Of a stretch of 5,886 nt of DNA, positions 1-5,886 are shown one piece after another. The notes beneath the pieces are model-generated. The model was not told where the DNA came from. It saw only the letters and a program-made list of their open reading frames with translations, and did no database searches. The position numbers were made by a program, and so were the translations under genes. Source of the stretch: Flavobacteriaceae bacterium (lineage in GTDB: Bacteria > Bacteroidota > Bacteroidia > Flavobacteriales > Flavobacteriaceae); contig CATEMS010000137.1 in the NCBI GenBank assembly GCA_949507465.1, positions 1-5,886 of the forward strand, written 5' to 3'. Every line of letters begins with the position of its first letter. Position 1 is the first letter of the stretch.

Positions 1-1240
1 CCAACATTCCAAGGCCCATTATGAGTCCAAAAAGGATCATGGTATTTAGGGTGTATCCCATCCAGCCTAATATCATTAAAGACATAAACATGGACATGGG
101 TATGGCAAACCCAACAAAAAGCGCGTTTTTAAATCCTAGAAAAAACATCAAAACGGTTACCACCAGTATGATTCCGAAAATAATGTTATTCACCAAGTCG
201 TCTACTTGCCCAATGGTTTTTGAGGATTGGTCATTGGTTATGTTTATTTTCAGGTTTGAGGGAAAGACATTGGCTTTTGCTTGAGTCACAATTTGTTCAA
301 TCTTCTCTGCCGCAGCAACCATGTTTTTTCCAGATCGCTTTTTAACATCCAGCATGACAACTGGGTTGCCGTATTCTCTGGCAAAAGTAGTAATGTCTTT
401 ATCCTTAAAGGATACCGTTGCCACATCTTTGAGATAAACAATGTCACTGTTTTCAGATTTCACAACAAAGTTTTCTAGCTCTTTTGGGCTGTCTATTTCA
501 CCTAAAATTCTGATGGTTCTTCGCTGTCCACTGGTTTTAAAATTACCTGCAGAGATGGTTGTATTACCATTAGATATGGCTCCCAATATGTCTGAAAAAC
601 TTACAGAGGAGGCCATCATTTTATAGATGTCAACAGCAACTTCAACCTCTTTTTCTTGAGCTCCACGAATGTCAACTTGCTTTATCTCTTCCAGATTTTC
701 AATTTCATCTTGAAGGTATTCTGCATATTCTTTTAATTTTTCCACGGTATAATCACCCGAAATATTAATGTTAAGAATAGGCATCTCCTCACTCATACTG
801 AGTTCAAATATATTAGGCTTGACTTTTGCACCATTAAAGGTGGGCCAATCCTCATTAGAGGTTTGTGCGTCAATTTCGTCCTTAACTTTTTGCTTTGCTT
901 TGTCTACAGAAATGTCTTCGTCAAACTCAACCACTACCATAGCGTAATCCTCTTGTGATGTGGAGGTTATTTCTACAACATTACTTACTGTTTTTAATTT
1001 GTCTTCTAGTGGGTCTGTAATTAGTTTTTCGATGTCTTCTGCAGTATTTCCAGGGTATACAGAACTAATATAAATTTTAGTTTCTCTAATTTCTGGAAAG
1101 TTTTCTCGCGGCATGCTATTGTAGGCGCTTCCTCCTAAAAACAACACCAATAGCATTGCCATATAAATGGTTGTTTTGTTGCCAATGGCCCAAGACGAAA
1201 GTTTAAATTCTTTCTCGGTATTTTTTTTCTGTTTTGCCAT
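1..1240 (-). CDS. RND efflux transporter permease subunit (AcrB-like), N-terminal 413 residues, cut by window edge
   Basis: This is an inner-membrane proton-driven pump of the RND superfamily, the energised part of a tripartite exporter. The frame is open from the ATG at 1240 to the left edge, giving 413 complete codons with no stop; full-length family members run to roughly 1,000-1,150 residues, so more than half is outside the window. Visible parts are a basic N-terminus (MAKQKKNTEKEFK), TM1 at about residues 22-40, the PRENFPEI segment (44-51) that starts the first periplasmic porter domain, the porter region to about 345, TM2 (about 352-369), TM3 (about 373-392, containing AIPMSM) and the start of TM4 (GLIMGLGML, 405-413). 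The window stops just before the expected TM4 acidic residue or residues of the proton relay, so catalytic competence cannot be judged. It lies 12 bases after the adaptor gene and is the last visible gene of the operon. No Shine-Dalgarno is seen before the ATG, which is normal for Bacteroidota. Substrate cannot be told from sequence. Family assignment is secure; the subfamily (HAE-1 drug type) is inferred. Confidence 0.95.
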   Translation of the reverse strand, partial: MAKQKKNTEKEFKLSSWAIGNKTTIYMAMLLVLFLGGSAYNSMPRENFPEIRETKIYISSVYPGNTAEDIEKLITDPLEDKLKTVSNVVEITSTSQEDYAMVVVEFDEDISVDKAKQKVKDEIDAQTSNEDWPTFNGAKVKPNIFELSMSEEMPILNINISGDYTVEKLKEYAEYLQDEIENLEEIKQVDIRGAQEKEVEVAVDIYKMMASSVSFSDILGAISNGNTTISAGNFKTSGQRRTIRILGEIDSPKELENFVVKSENSDIVYLKDVATVSFKDKDITTFAREYGNPVVMLDVKKRSGKNMVAAAEKIEQIVTQAKANVFPSNLKINITNDQSSKTIGQVDDLVNNIIFGIILVVTVLMFFLGFKNALFVGFAIPMSMFMSLMILGWMGYTLNTMILFGLIMGLGML

Positions 1241-1252
1241 AGTTATTTCAAA

Positions 1253-2419
1253 TTAGTAGGTGATGATTTTTACGGCTTGACCGTCTTTTACACTACGAGC
1301 TCCCTCTTCAATAATTTGATCTCCTTGTTTCAAGCCCGATAAGACCTCGATACGATCCCCTTGTTTTTTACCTGTATTAATAATCACCCGACTCGCCACT
1401 GCGTTGTCATTATTTATTTGTTTTAAAACATAGATATACTGTTCTCCAGCTGCATTTTCAGAGATAATACTTTGCGGAATTACAATAGCATTTTTGTTTG
1501 TGTAATCGTTAATTTTTAATCTTGAGGTTAGATTAGGTTTGATGTTATTTTTTGTATTCTCCACATTGATTTCTGCCCTAAATGTTCTGTTGTTAGGGTT
1601 AATAAAATTTCCAGTTTGGCTCACAACTGCCATAAAAGTTTCTTCCAAAACAGGAAAGGAAACTTCAACTTGTTTTCCTGCCACAATACTGGATATATAG
1701 GTTTCTGGCACATCTGTTTTCACGTACATGTTCTCAAGACTTACAATTCTGAGTATTGGGGTTTGCCCGGGAGCAACCACATTTCCTTTCTCGGTAATAA
1801 TATCATCAATAGTTCCAGAAAAAGGAGCTTTAATACTTGCTTTGGCCACCTGTTGCTCCATAGAGTTAACGGCATTTAGCTGTCCCTCATAAGCTGTTTT
1901 TGCTTGAAGATATTGAATTTCGCTTCCAATGTTTTGATTCCAAAGGCGCTCTTGTCGCTCAAAAGTTGTTTTTGCTAGAGATACCTGAACCTGCATTTGT
2001 GCCAATGACTGACTCATACCTCCATCGTCAATACTGGCAAGAAGTTGCCCTTTTTTGACGCGTTGTCCTTTGGTAACATGCACTTTTTTTAAAACCCCTC
2101 CCATCTCTGGTGTAATTAGAATATTTTGATCTGTTTCTACACTTCCTTGCAATTCAACATAATGCTTGAAAACCTTATTGTTTGCTGTAAAAGAAGTTAT
2201 AAGAGGCATGTTTTCTTCAGGGCTTAATGCTGCAAGGGCCTTATCTAATGCTTTTATTTGTGTATTTATTTCTTGCTGCTGCAACACAATCTTGTCACGT
2301 CTTTTTTGTATTGCCTCAGCGTTTTCAGAGGCAATTACCTCTTGAGTTGTTTCTCGTTTTTGGTCTGCACAACTTGTTAGCAAAACCGAAATGGTTAGTA
2401 ATGTGATTATTTTTTTCAT
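1253..2419 (-). CDS. RND efflux periplasmic adaptor (membrane fusion) lipoprotein
   Basis: This 388-residue protein should bridge the RND pump and the TolC-like channel. It begins with a lipoprotein signal: MKK, a hydrophobic stretch, then lipobox LTSC with Cys17 as the predicted lipidated residue. Next comes a charged, heptad-like helix (about 30-66), an N-terminal extension ahead of the usual adaptor fold. The first half of the biotinyl/lipoyl domain follows (about 91-132, with GGVLKKVHVTKGQRVKKGQ), then the alpha-helical hairpin (about 135-195), the second lipoyl half (about 195-226, IKAPFSGTIDDI and KGNVVAPGQ), a beta-barrel (about 229-305) and a C-terminal membrane-proximal domain (about 310-385, with GLKQGDQIIEEG). 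The length is typical for HlyD/AcrA-type adaptors. The ATG at 2419 is 18 bases after the stop of the channel gene, and the stop is 12 bases before the pump ATG, so co-transcription is very likely. Lipid anchoring would place it on the inner membrane by analogy with AcrA. The adaptor family is certain; the partner is inferred from position. Confidence 0.95.
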   Translation of the reverse strand: MKKIITLLTISVLLTSCADQKRETTQEVIASENAEAIQKRRDKIVLQQQEINTQIKALDKALAALSPEENMPLITSFTANNKVFKHYVELQGSVETDQNILITPEMGGVLKKVHVTKGQRVKKGQLLASIDDGGMSQSLAQMQVQVSLAKTTFERQERLWNQNIGSEIQYLQAKTAYEGQLNAVNSMEQQVAKASIKAPFSGTIDDIITEKGNVVAPGQTPILRIVSLENMYVKTDVPETYISSIVAGKQVEVSFPVLEETFMAVVSQTGNFINPNNRTFRAEINVENTKNNIKPNLTSRLKINDYTNKNAIVIPQSIISENAAGEQYIYVLKQINNDNAVASRVIINTGKKQGDRIEVLSGLKQGDQIIEEGARSVKDGQAVKIITY

Positions 2420-2437
2420 AATAGATTGTATTGCTTT

Positions 2438-3880
2438 TTAATCCTGGTATTTTTTTTTGATATCCTCAACAGACATCCTTAGGTTTGGAGTATTTAAAAC
2501 TGTTTCCATTTCAGCTTTGGTATTTATTATCTCTACCATAGCACTCAGGTGTTGTTGTTGTGTGTTAAAGAGTTGGCTTTGAGCTTGTCTTAAATCAAAA
2601 CTTGTGGCTAACCCCTCTTTAAACTTTATCTGGTTTTTTTGTTCAATACTCTTTGCTAGTAAAAGGTTTTTTTCGGTGTTTTGAAAACGTTCTAAGCTGT
2701 ACTGATAATTACTTTTAGCTCTTTTGAAGTCTAATTTCACTCGCTCAATGGTTTGATCAAAATCTATTTTTGATTGTTCTAGCGCTATTTTTGCTTGCTG
2801 GGTTCTAGCGCTTCTTAGTCCACTTGAGAAAACGGGAACATTTAAAGTGATTCCAACAACAGAGGATTGATACCAATTTTGATTGCTGCTGAAAAAATCA
2901 AATTCATCACCAAAGCCTGTGGTTCCATAGTTGATAAAACCGTTTAAAGAAGGTACCCCTTGGCTTTGCTCAATTTTTAACTCTATATTTCTTTGTTTTG
3001 TAAGGTTTTCTGCAAGTTTATAATCAAGATTTTTCTCAATTTTTAAGGCAGTATCTAAAAGTGCCAAAGAGATATTTTTAGAAGTGAGCCCCTCAAGTGT
3101 GTTGGTTAAAACCACAGTTGTATCAACAGAGATACCTAGGGTTAGATTTAATAATTGTCTTGAAATGTTTAAGGTTCTTTGGGCATTGCTAAGTTGAGTT
3201 TTCTCGTCTAGTAGTGTGATTTCTAACTGCTGTACACTTTGTTGTTCAATGAGTCCATTTTCATAGACCTTTGTAGCTTCAAAAAGATTTTTTTCTAAGT
3301 TAGCGATGTTGTTTTTTGTAATGGCAATAAATGCATCAGCTACCAATACATTTGTGTAGGCCTCAATAACTTGCTTTCTTACCTCTAGGTTTGTCTTTTC
3401 ATTTAAATTTTCACTGAAACTAAGAAGTGATTTCACTCCCTCAAGGGCAAATAAGTAACTACCATCAAAAATTAGTTGGGTTAATGTGGCAGTGGCGCCC
3501 ATGTTTTGTTTGGTACCAAAAACAACAGGAATAAACCCCTGAGGTACCTCAGGTGCTCCAGTGGCTTGTATGCCAAAAAACTCTTCAACGGTATTTATGA
3601 TACTTGTGGTATTGTCAAAGGCTGCAGCGGGGAGTAAAGAAACCTGTTGGCTTATGTTGTTTTGGTAAGAAAAATTAGCCTCTATTTGCGGCAATCCCAA
3701 TGCTGTTGCCTCCCATTTTCTTTTTAAAACCTTAGAAATCTCTTTTCTGGAATTGATGGTAGCGTAACTACTATCAATGGCAAATGAGATAGCCTGTTGT
3801 AAAGAAAAAGTGTAGGTTTTGTCTTGGGCAAATCCTTGAAGGCTAAAAAGGGCACATGCTATGATGATGTATTTTTTCAT
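2438..3880 (-). CDS. TolC-like outer membrane efflux channel (OEP family)
   Basis: This 480-residue outer-membrane factor forms the exit duct of the efflux system. It starts with a Sec signal peptide (MKK, hydrophobic core to about residue 17, likely cleavage after Ala18 in GFA|Q). The mature part shows the internal duplication of the family. Each half has long helices that would form the periplasmic alpha-barrel (about 150-250 and 355-465, rich in Gln, Lys, Glu and Leu heptads) and a beta segment for the membrane barrel. The beta segments are ATATLTQLIFDGSYLF at about 130-145 and VVGITLNVPVFSSGLRS at about 341-357; the FDG and VFSSG turns are typical of the repeats. Length is normal for the family. 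Its ATG (3878-3880) shares one base with the TAA of the upstream tetR gene (TAATG), implying translational coupling. The adaptor gene follows after 18 bases. No internal promoter is obvious. No residue looks missing and no frameshift is seen. Family assignment is firm; exported substrates are unknown. Confidence 0.95.
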   Translation of the reverse strand: MKKYIIIACALFSLQGFAQDKTYTFSLQQAISFAIDSSYATINSRKEISKVLKRKWEATALGLPQIEANFSYQNNISQQVSLLPAAAFDNTTSIINTVEEFFGIQATGAPEVPQGFIPVVFGTKQNMGATATLTQLIFDGSYLFALEGVKSLLSFSENLNEKTNLEVRKQVIEAYTNVLVADAFIAITKNNIANLEKNLFEATKVYENGLIEQQSVQQLEITLLDEKTQLSNAQRTLNISRQLLNLTLGISVDTTVVLTNTLEGLTSKNISLALLDTALKIEKNLDYKLAENLTKQRNIELKIEQSQGVPSLNGFINYGTTGFGDEFDFFSSNQNWYQSSVVGITLNVPVFSSGLRSARTQQAKIALEQSKIDFDQTIERVKLDFKRAKSNYQYSLERFQNTEKNLLLAKSIEQKNQIKFKEGLATSFDLRQAQSQLFNTQQQHLSAMVEIINTKAEMETVLNTPNLRMSVEDIKKKYQD

Positions 3881-4485
3881 TAGTCTTGGTTTGATTGTAT
3901 CAATTGGTTTAATATATCTCTTCCCTTTGAGGTAACGATTCCACGCAGGTGATATTCTAGGTACATTTCATAAAGTGTTTCTCCCTCAAACATAGTGTAA
4001 GGAAATAACGATTCTTCTTTAATACCCGTTATACCGTTAAAATAGATTCTGGCCACAAATTGCACTTCTATATTTTTGCGATATAGTTGTTGATTCATAC
4101 CTCTGTTGAGGTTGTTGACCACACATTGTTGCATGTGAGAAAATTGACGCTGCTTTATGTTGCTGTAAATACTAGGGTAATACTTTTGAAGTTGATAGGT
4201 GGGTGATGCCTTTTCTTTTTGCATGTATTGCATGACCCTTTTTTTGATGGCATACAGCTCGTGGATTGGGTTTTGACCTAAATCACAAATGGCATCAATA
4301 TCATTGCACACCGTCTCAAAGAGATGATCTGTAACTACACCTATGATGGTTTGTTTGTTGTTAAAGTGTGTGTAAATGGTTTTTTTAGAAATACCCATTT
4401 CCTTGGCAATATCATCCATAGTAACGCTTTTGAAACCAAGTTTCATAAAGAGTTCTGTAGCTTTAGCAATGATATTATTTTTCAT
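3880..4485 (-). CDS. TetR/AcrR family transcriptional repressor of the efflux operon
   Basis: This 201-residue regulator has an N-terminal TetR-type helix-turn-helix at about residues 4-48. The recognisable core reads SVTMDDIAKEMGISKKTIY, followed by THFNNKQTI. The rest (about 55-201) is all-helical and divergent, as expected of a ligand-binding and dimerisation domain; the ligand cannot be predicted. I chose the ATG at 4485 rather than the in-frame GTG at 4506, which would add MYICTPI. That GTG and its next codons lie inside the -7 promoter element (4496-4503), so they would not be in the mRNA, and family members normally begin a few residues before the first HTH helix. It is the first gene of the operon and overlaps the channel gene by one base. 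The inverted repeat at 4507-4534 on its own promoter is the probable operator, so it most likely represses itself and the pump genes until a ligand binds. The family is certain; autoregulation is inferred from layout. Confidence 0.93.
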   Translation of the reverse strand: MKNNIIAKATELFMKLGFKSVTMDDIAKEMGISKKTIYTHFNNKQTIIGVVTDHLFETVCNDIDAICDLGQNPIHELYAIKKRVMQYMQKEKASPTYQLQKYYPSIYSNIKQRQFSHMQQCVVNNLNRGMNQQLYRKNIEVQFVARIYFNGITGIKEESLFPYTMFEGETLYEMYLEYHLRGIVTSKGRDILNQLIQSNQD

Positions 4486-4495
4486 AATTGGAGTG

Positions 4496-4523
4496 CAAAT
4501 ATACACGGAAACTTAAAAAACAA
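4496..4523 (-). promoter_or_regulatory. Promoter of the tetR-efflux operon (Bacteroidota -33/-7 type)
   Basis: On the minus strand TATATTTG (4503-4496) matches the Bacteroidota -7 consensus TAnnTTTG exactly. A TTG (4523-4521), the -33 element, lies 17 bases upstream, slightly shorter than the commonest spacing. Transcription would begin near 4490, leaving only about 5 bases before the ATG at 4485, a nearly leaderless message. The match is seen directly; its use as a promoter is inferred. Confidence 0.7.
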
Positions 4524-4534
4524 AAAAAGTTTCC
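4507..4534. promoter_or_regulatory. Inverted repeat, probable TetR operator
   Basis: A perfect 8+8 bp inverted repeat, GGAAACTT (4507-4514) and AAGTTTCC (4527-4534), is separated by a 12-base A-rich spacer. Its centre (4520/4521) abuts the -33 TTG of the tetR promoter, and one arm fills most of the spacer between -33 and -7. A bound dimer would block RNA polymerase, which is the usual mode for autorepressing TetR proteins. The repeat is seen directly; binding by the adjacent TetR is inferred. The two sites of identical sequence lie 20 bp apart, two helical turns, so both arms face the same side of the DNA. Confidence 0.65.
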
Positions 4535-4587
4535 AAGGTTTAATTTTTATTTAACATACAAGTCAAAAAAGAATGGGAACATCTCCT

Positions 4588-4615
4588 TTAAATATGTATG
4601 TAATCCTTATTTTTG
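4588..4615 (+). promoter_or_regulatory. Promoter of the polyprenyl synthetase gene
   Basis: TATTTTTG (4608-4615) fits the Bacteroidota -7 consensus TAnnTTTG. At the matching 17-base spacing upstream there is TTA (4588-4590) instead of TTG, so the -33 element is weak. Transcription from about 4620 would leave a leader of about 10 bases before the ATG at 4631. It is divergent from the tetR promoter and more than 50 bp from the inverted repeat, so direct occlusion by the repressor is not obvious. Confidence 0.55.
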
Positions 4616-4630
4616 GGGAAATTTTGTAGG

Positions 4631-5602
4631 ATGGATATTTCAAAATATAGCGACGCACTAGTTGCACATTTAGAGCACAAGGTGACTCTAAAAGACCCCG
4701 CATCACTATACGAGCCAGTAAAGTATATACTAACCCTTGGCGGTAAGCGCCTGCGTCCTGTGCTTACACTGATGAGTGCAGATTTTTTTGGAGGAAATTA
4801 TAAAACAGCCCTAGATGCATCTCTTGCCGTAGAAATGTTCCATAATTTTTCTTTGGTTCATGATGATATCATGGACAAAGCTCCACTTAGAAGAGGCCAC
4901 CAGACAGTCCATGAGAAATGGGATGTCAATACGGGTATTTTGTCTGGAGATGCCATGTTAATTTTAGCCTATCAGCTTTTTGAAACCTATGAGCCAAAAA
5001 TTTTTATGCAATTGGCAATTTTATTCAGTAAAACCGCATTAGAGGTTTGCGAGGGTCAACAATATGACGTTGATTTTGAAACTAGAACAGATGTTACCAT
5101 CGATCAGTATATAAAGATGATTGAGTACAAAACAGCGGTTCTCATCGGAGCTTCTTTGCAAATGGGTGCAATCATTGCAAATGCTTCCCCCTCCTGTCAA
5201 GAAAAAATATATGCTTTTGGAAAAAACCTAGGTATTGCATTTCAGTTACAAGATGATTACCTAGACGCCTTTGGAAACCCCTTAACTTTTGGGAAGCAAG
5301 TTGGAGGAGACATCATAGCCAATAAAAAAACATTTCTGTACCTAACTGCATTACAAAATAGCACCCCGGATGTGTCTGAAAGATTATCTTCATTATTTGA
5401 AACGTTACCTAAAGACCCCTCAGACAAAATAAAAGAAGTCAAAGACATATTTGTTTGCTCAGGAGCTGCAAAAGCAACAGAAGATGAAATAGCAAGGTAT
5501 ACCAATACTTCAATTTCGTTGTTACAAGACATTAAAATATCCCAACAGCACAAAGACACCTTAAAAAACTTTGCAGATTTTTTAATGGATAGAAACGTTT
5601 GA
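4631..5602 (+). CDS. Short-chain polyprenyl diphosphate synthase (trans-isoprenyl synthase, FPP/GGPP type)
   Basis: This 323-residue cytosolic enzyme condenses isopentenyl diphosphate with allylic diphosphates in head-to-tail, trans elongation. It should supply C15-C20 precursors for quinones, carotenoids or longer carriers. All family signatures are present: GGKRLRP (37-43), the first aspartate-rich motif DDIMD (78-82), RRG (87-89) after it, the second aspartate-rich motif DDYLD (208-212) preceded by FQLQ, Lys222, GGD (225-227) and NKKT (231-234). Length is typical. The first motif lacks the two-residue insertion of bacterial type II FPP synthases, and Phe73 sits five residues before its first Asp, as in archaeal-type GGPP synthases. 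I therefore lean to a C20 (or C15) product, but this is inference. The ATG at 4631 is preferred over the in-frame TTG at 4613, which overlaps the -7 element. No Shine-Dalgarno is visible. It is transcribed away from the efflux operon and followed by a probable sucA. I give no gene symbol because product length is unproven. Confidence 0.94.
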   Translation: MDISKYSDALVAHLEHKVTLKDPASLYEPVKYILTLGGKRLRPVLTLMSADFFGGNYKTALDASLAVEMFHNFSLVHDDIMDKAPLRRGHQTVHEKWDVNTGILSGDAMLILAYQLFETYEPKIFMQLAILFSKTALEVCEGQQYDVDFETRTDVTIDQYIKMIEYKTAVLIGASLQMGAIIANASPSCQEKIYAFGKNLGIAFQLQDDYLDAFGNPLTFGKQVGGDIIANKKTFLYLTALQNSTPDVSERLSSLFETLPKDPSDKIKEVKDIFVCSGAAKATEDEIARYTNTSISLLQDIKISQQHKDTLKNFADFLMDRNV

Positions 5603-5645
5603 GGTGTTTCTTACCCAAACAACAAAATCAGTAAAACAACCGCTC

Positions 5646-5688
5646 TTAAGGCAACAACTTTCAAAGAATATCTGGGTTTGTGCCTTAA
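5646..5688. repeat. Inverted repeat TTAAGGCA / TGCCTTAA downstream of the prenyl synthase
   Basis: Perfect 8-base arms at 5646-5653 and 5681-5688 are separated by 27 bases. The stem could extend a little through CAA/TTG with a bulge. On the plus strand it is followed by A residues, not T residues, so by itself it is not an intrinsic terminator. Its right arm is shared with the shorter hairpin at 5681-5701. Confidence 0.5.
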
Positions 5689-5705
5689 AAAAGCAAAGGC
5701 ATTTT
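5681..5705 (+). terminator. Weak candidate intrinsic terminator after the prenyl synthase
   Basis: TGCCTT (5681-5686) and AAGGCA (5696-5701) form a perfect 6-bp stem with a 9-base loop, followed by only four T residues (5702-5705). The stem is short with three G-C pairs and the T-tract is short, so it is a marginal terminator. It is in the right place to end the prenyl synthase transcript, about 80 bases after the stop. It competes with the longer repeat that uses the same TGCCTT arm. Confidence 0.3.
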
Positions 5706-5824
5706 AAAGGCCTCAAAAAGTTAAAATTGCAGCTTGTATTTTAGTGGGTATCCACCAAAGATTAGTTAAGCTAGAAAGTGCTATAAATATACCTTCTCCA
5801 AAGATGTATTTTGGGGATTTGTTG

Positions 5825-5832
5825 TATTTTTG
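5825..5832 (+). promoter_or_regulatory. Candidate -7 promoter element before the right-edge gene
   Basis: TATTTTTG fits TAnnTTTG and lies 31 bases before the ATG at 5864, implying a leader of about 25 bases. No TTG occurs at the usual -33 distance (the nearest upstream TTG at 5811 is too close), so the call rests on one short element in AT-rich DNA. It is otherwise identical to the -7 box of the prenyl synthase promoter. Confidence 0.4.
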
Positions 5833-5863
5833 CCTTGTTTTAAAATATCGCAGTATCCCAATT

Positions 5864-5886
5864 ATGGATAAATATTCTTTTCTAAA
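5864..5886 (+). CDS. sucA: Start of a gene, probably 2-oxoglutarate dehydrogenase E1 component; cut by window edge
   Basis: Only seven full codons are visible, reading MDKYSFL, with the next codon starting AA (Asn or Lys). Flavobacterial 2-oxoglutarate dehydrogenase E1 proteins characteristically begin MD(R/K)(F/Y)SFLN, and I recall this gene lying beside a polyprenyl synthetase in this group, so sucA is the best guess. The enzyme would be the thiamine-diphosphate decarboxylase of the TCA-cycle 2-oxoglutarate dehydrogenase complex. A TAnnTTTG element lies 31 bases upstream and the gene has the same direction as the prenyl synthase. With so few residues the call is from recall and context, not from any domain. 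Confidence 0.55.

Noticed and set aside
21..626. Plus-strand open frames of 61-87 codons
   Set aside because: They lie antisense to the RND pump frame, which is continuous across 1-1240 and matches the family throughout; the small frames have no recognisable features.
1616..1879. Plus-strand open frame of 87 codons
   Set aside because: It is antisense to the adaptor gene, rich in His, Cys and Asn as expected of a reverse-frame shadow, and has no promoter.
3854..3880. Possible lipobox (IIAC, Cys9) at the start of the TolC-like channel
   Set aside because: Only about five hydrophobic residues precede Cys9 and the hydrophobic core continues past it to GFA|Q, so an ordinary Sec signal peptide fits better.
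4507..4534. The inverted repeat read as a terminator hairpin
   Set aside because: It sits between two divergent gene starts, where no transcript needs to end, and overlaps promoter elements; an operator role fits better.
4324..4554. Plus-strand open frame of 76 codons
   Set aside because: It runs antisense through the repressor HTH and across the operator/promoter; the repressor frame is clearly the real one.
5257..5559. Minus-strand open frame of 100 codons
   Set aside because: It is antisense to the C-terminal third of the prenyl synthase, which carries clear family motifs.
5744..5755. Small inverted repeat GTGG-GTAT-CCAC
   Set aside because: A 4-bp stem with a 4-base loop is expected by chance and has no T-tract.
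5603..5863. Search for a small gene, tRNA or other RNA gene in the gap after the prenyl synthase
   Set aside because: No convincing coding frame, tRNA-like cloverleaf or known RNA motif was seen; only the inverted repeats and the -7-like element listed above.
1..5886. Mobile elements, CRISPR arrays, attachment sites or signs of horizontal transfer
   Set aside because: No repeat-spacer pattern, transposase, integrase or terminal repeats were seen, and base composition looks even across all genes.

Overview
The window looks like chromosomal DNA of a Bacteroidota bacterium, most likely a marine or host-associated member of Flavobacteriaceae. Three things point there. The DNA is AT-rich. The genes lack Shine-Dalgarno sequences. 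Three intergenic sites match the Bacteroidota -7 promoter element TAnnTTTG. The protein sequences also have a flavobacterial character (an MFP with an N-terminal coiled coil, and an RND pump with the ending GLIMGLGML).

Layout: about three quarters of the window (1-4485) is one minus-strand operon, read right to left. It encodes a TetR/AcrR-type repressor (4485-3880), a TolC-like outer-membrane channel (3880-2438), a lipoprotein membrane-fusion (periplasmic adaptor) protein (2419-1253) and an RND inner-membrane pump (1240 to the left edge, cut off by the window). The genes are tightly packed: a 1-base TAATG overlap, then gaps of 18 and 12 bases. Together they give all three parts of a tripartite efflux pump plus its probable local regulator.

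The 145-base divergent intergenic region (4486-4630) holds the clearest regulatory structure. An 8+8 bp inverted repeat (GGAAACTT / AAGTTTCC, 4507-4534) lies between and across the -33 and -7 elements of the tetR promoter, as expected for an autorepressing TetR operator. A second promoter on the plus strand drives a short-chain polyprenyl diphosphate synthase (4631-5602).

After the prenyl synthase there is a 261-base gap with mutually exclusive inverted repeats and a third TAnnTTTG element. At the right edge sit the first codons (MDKYSFL) of what is probably 2-oxoglutarate dehydrogenase E1 (sucA).

The genes belong to known families and I see no clearly novel system. The points most worth checking are the operator/promoter overlap with its nearly leaderless tetR transcript, the alternative hairpins upstream of the putative sucA, and the chain length made by the prenyl synthase.
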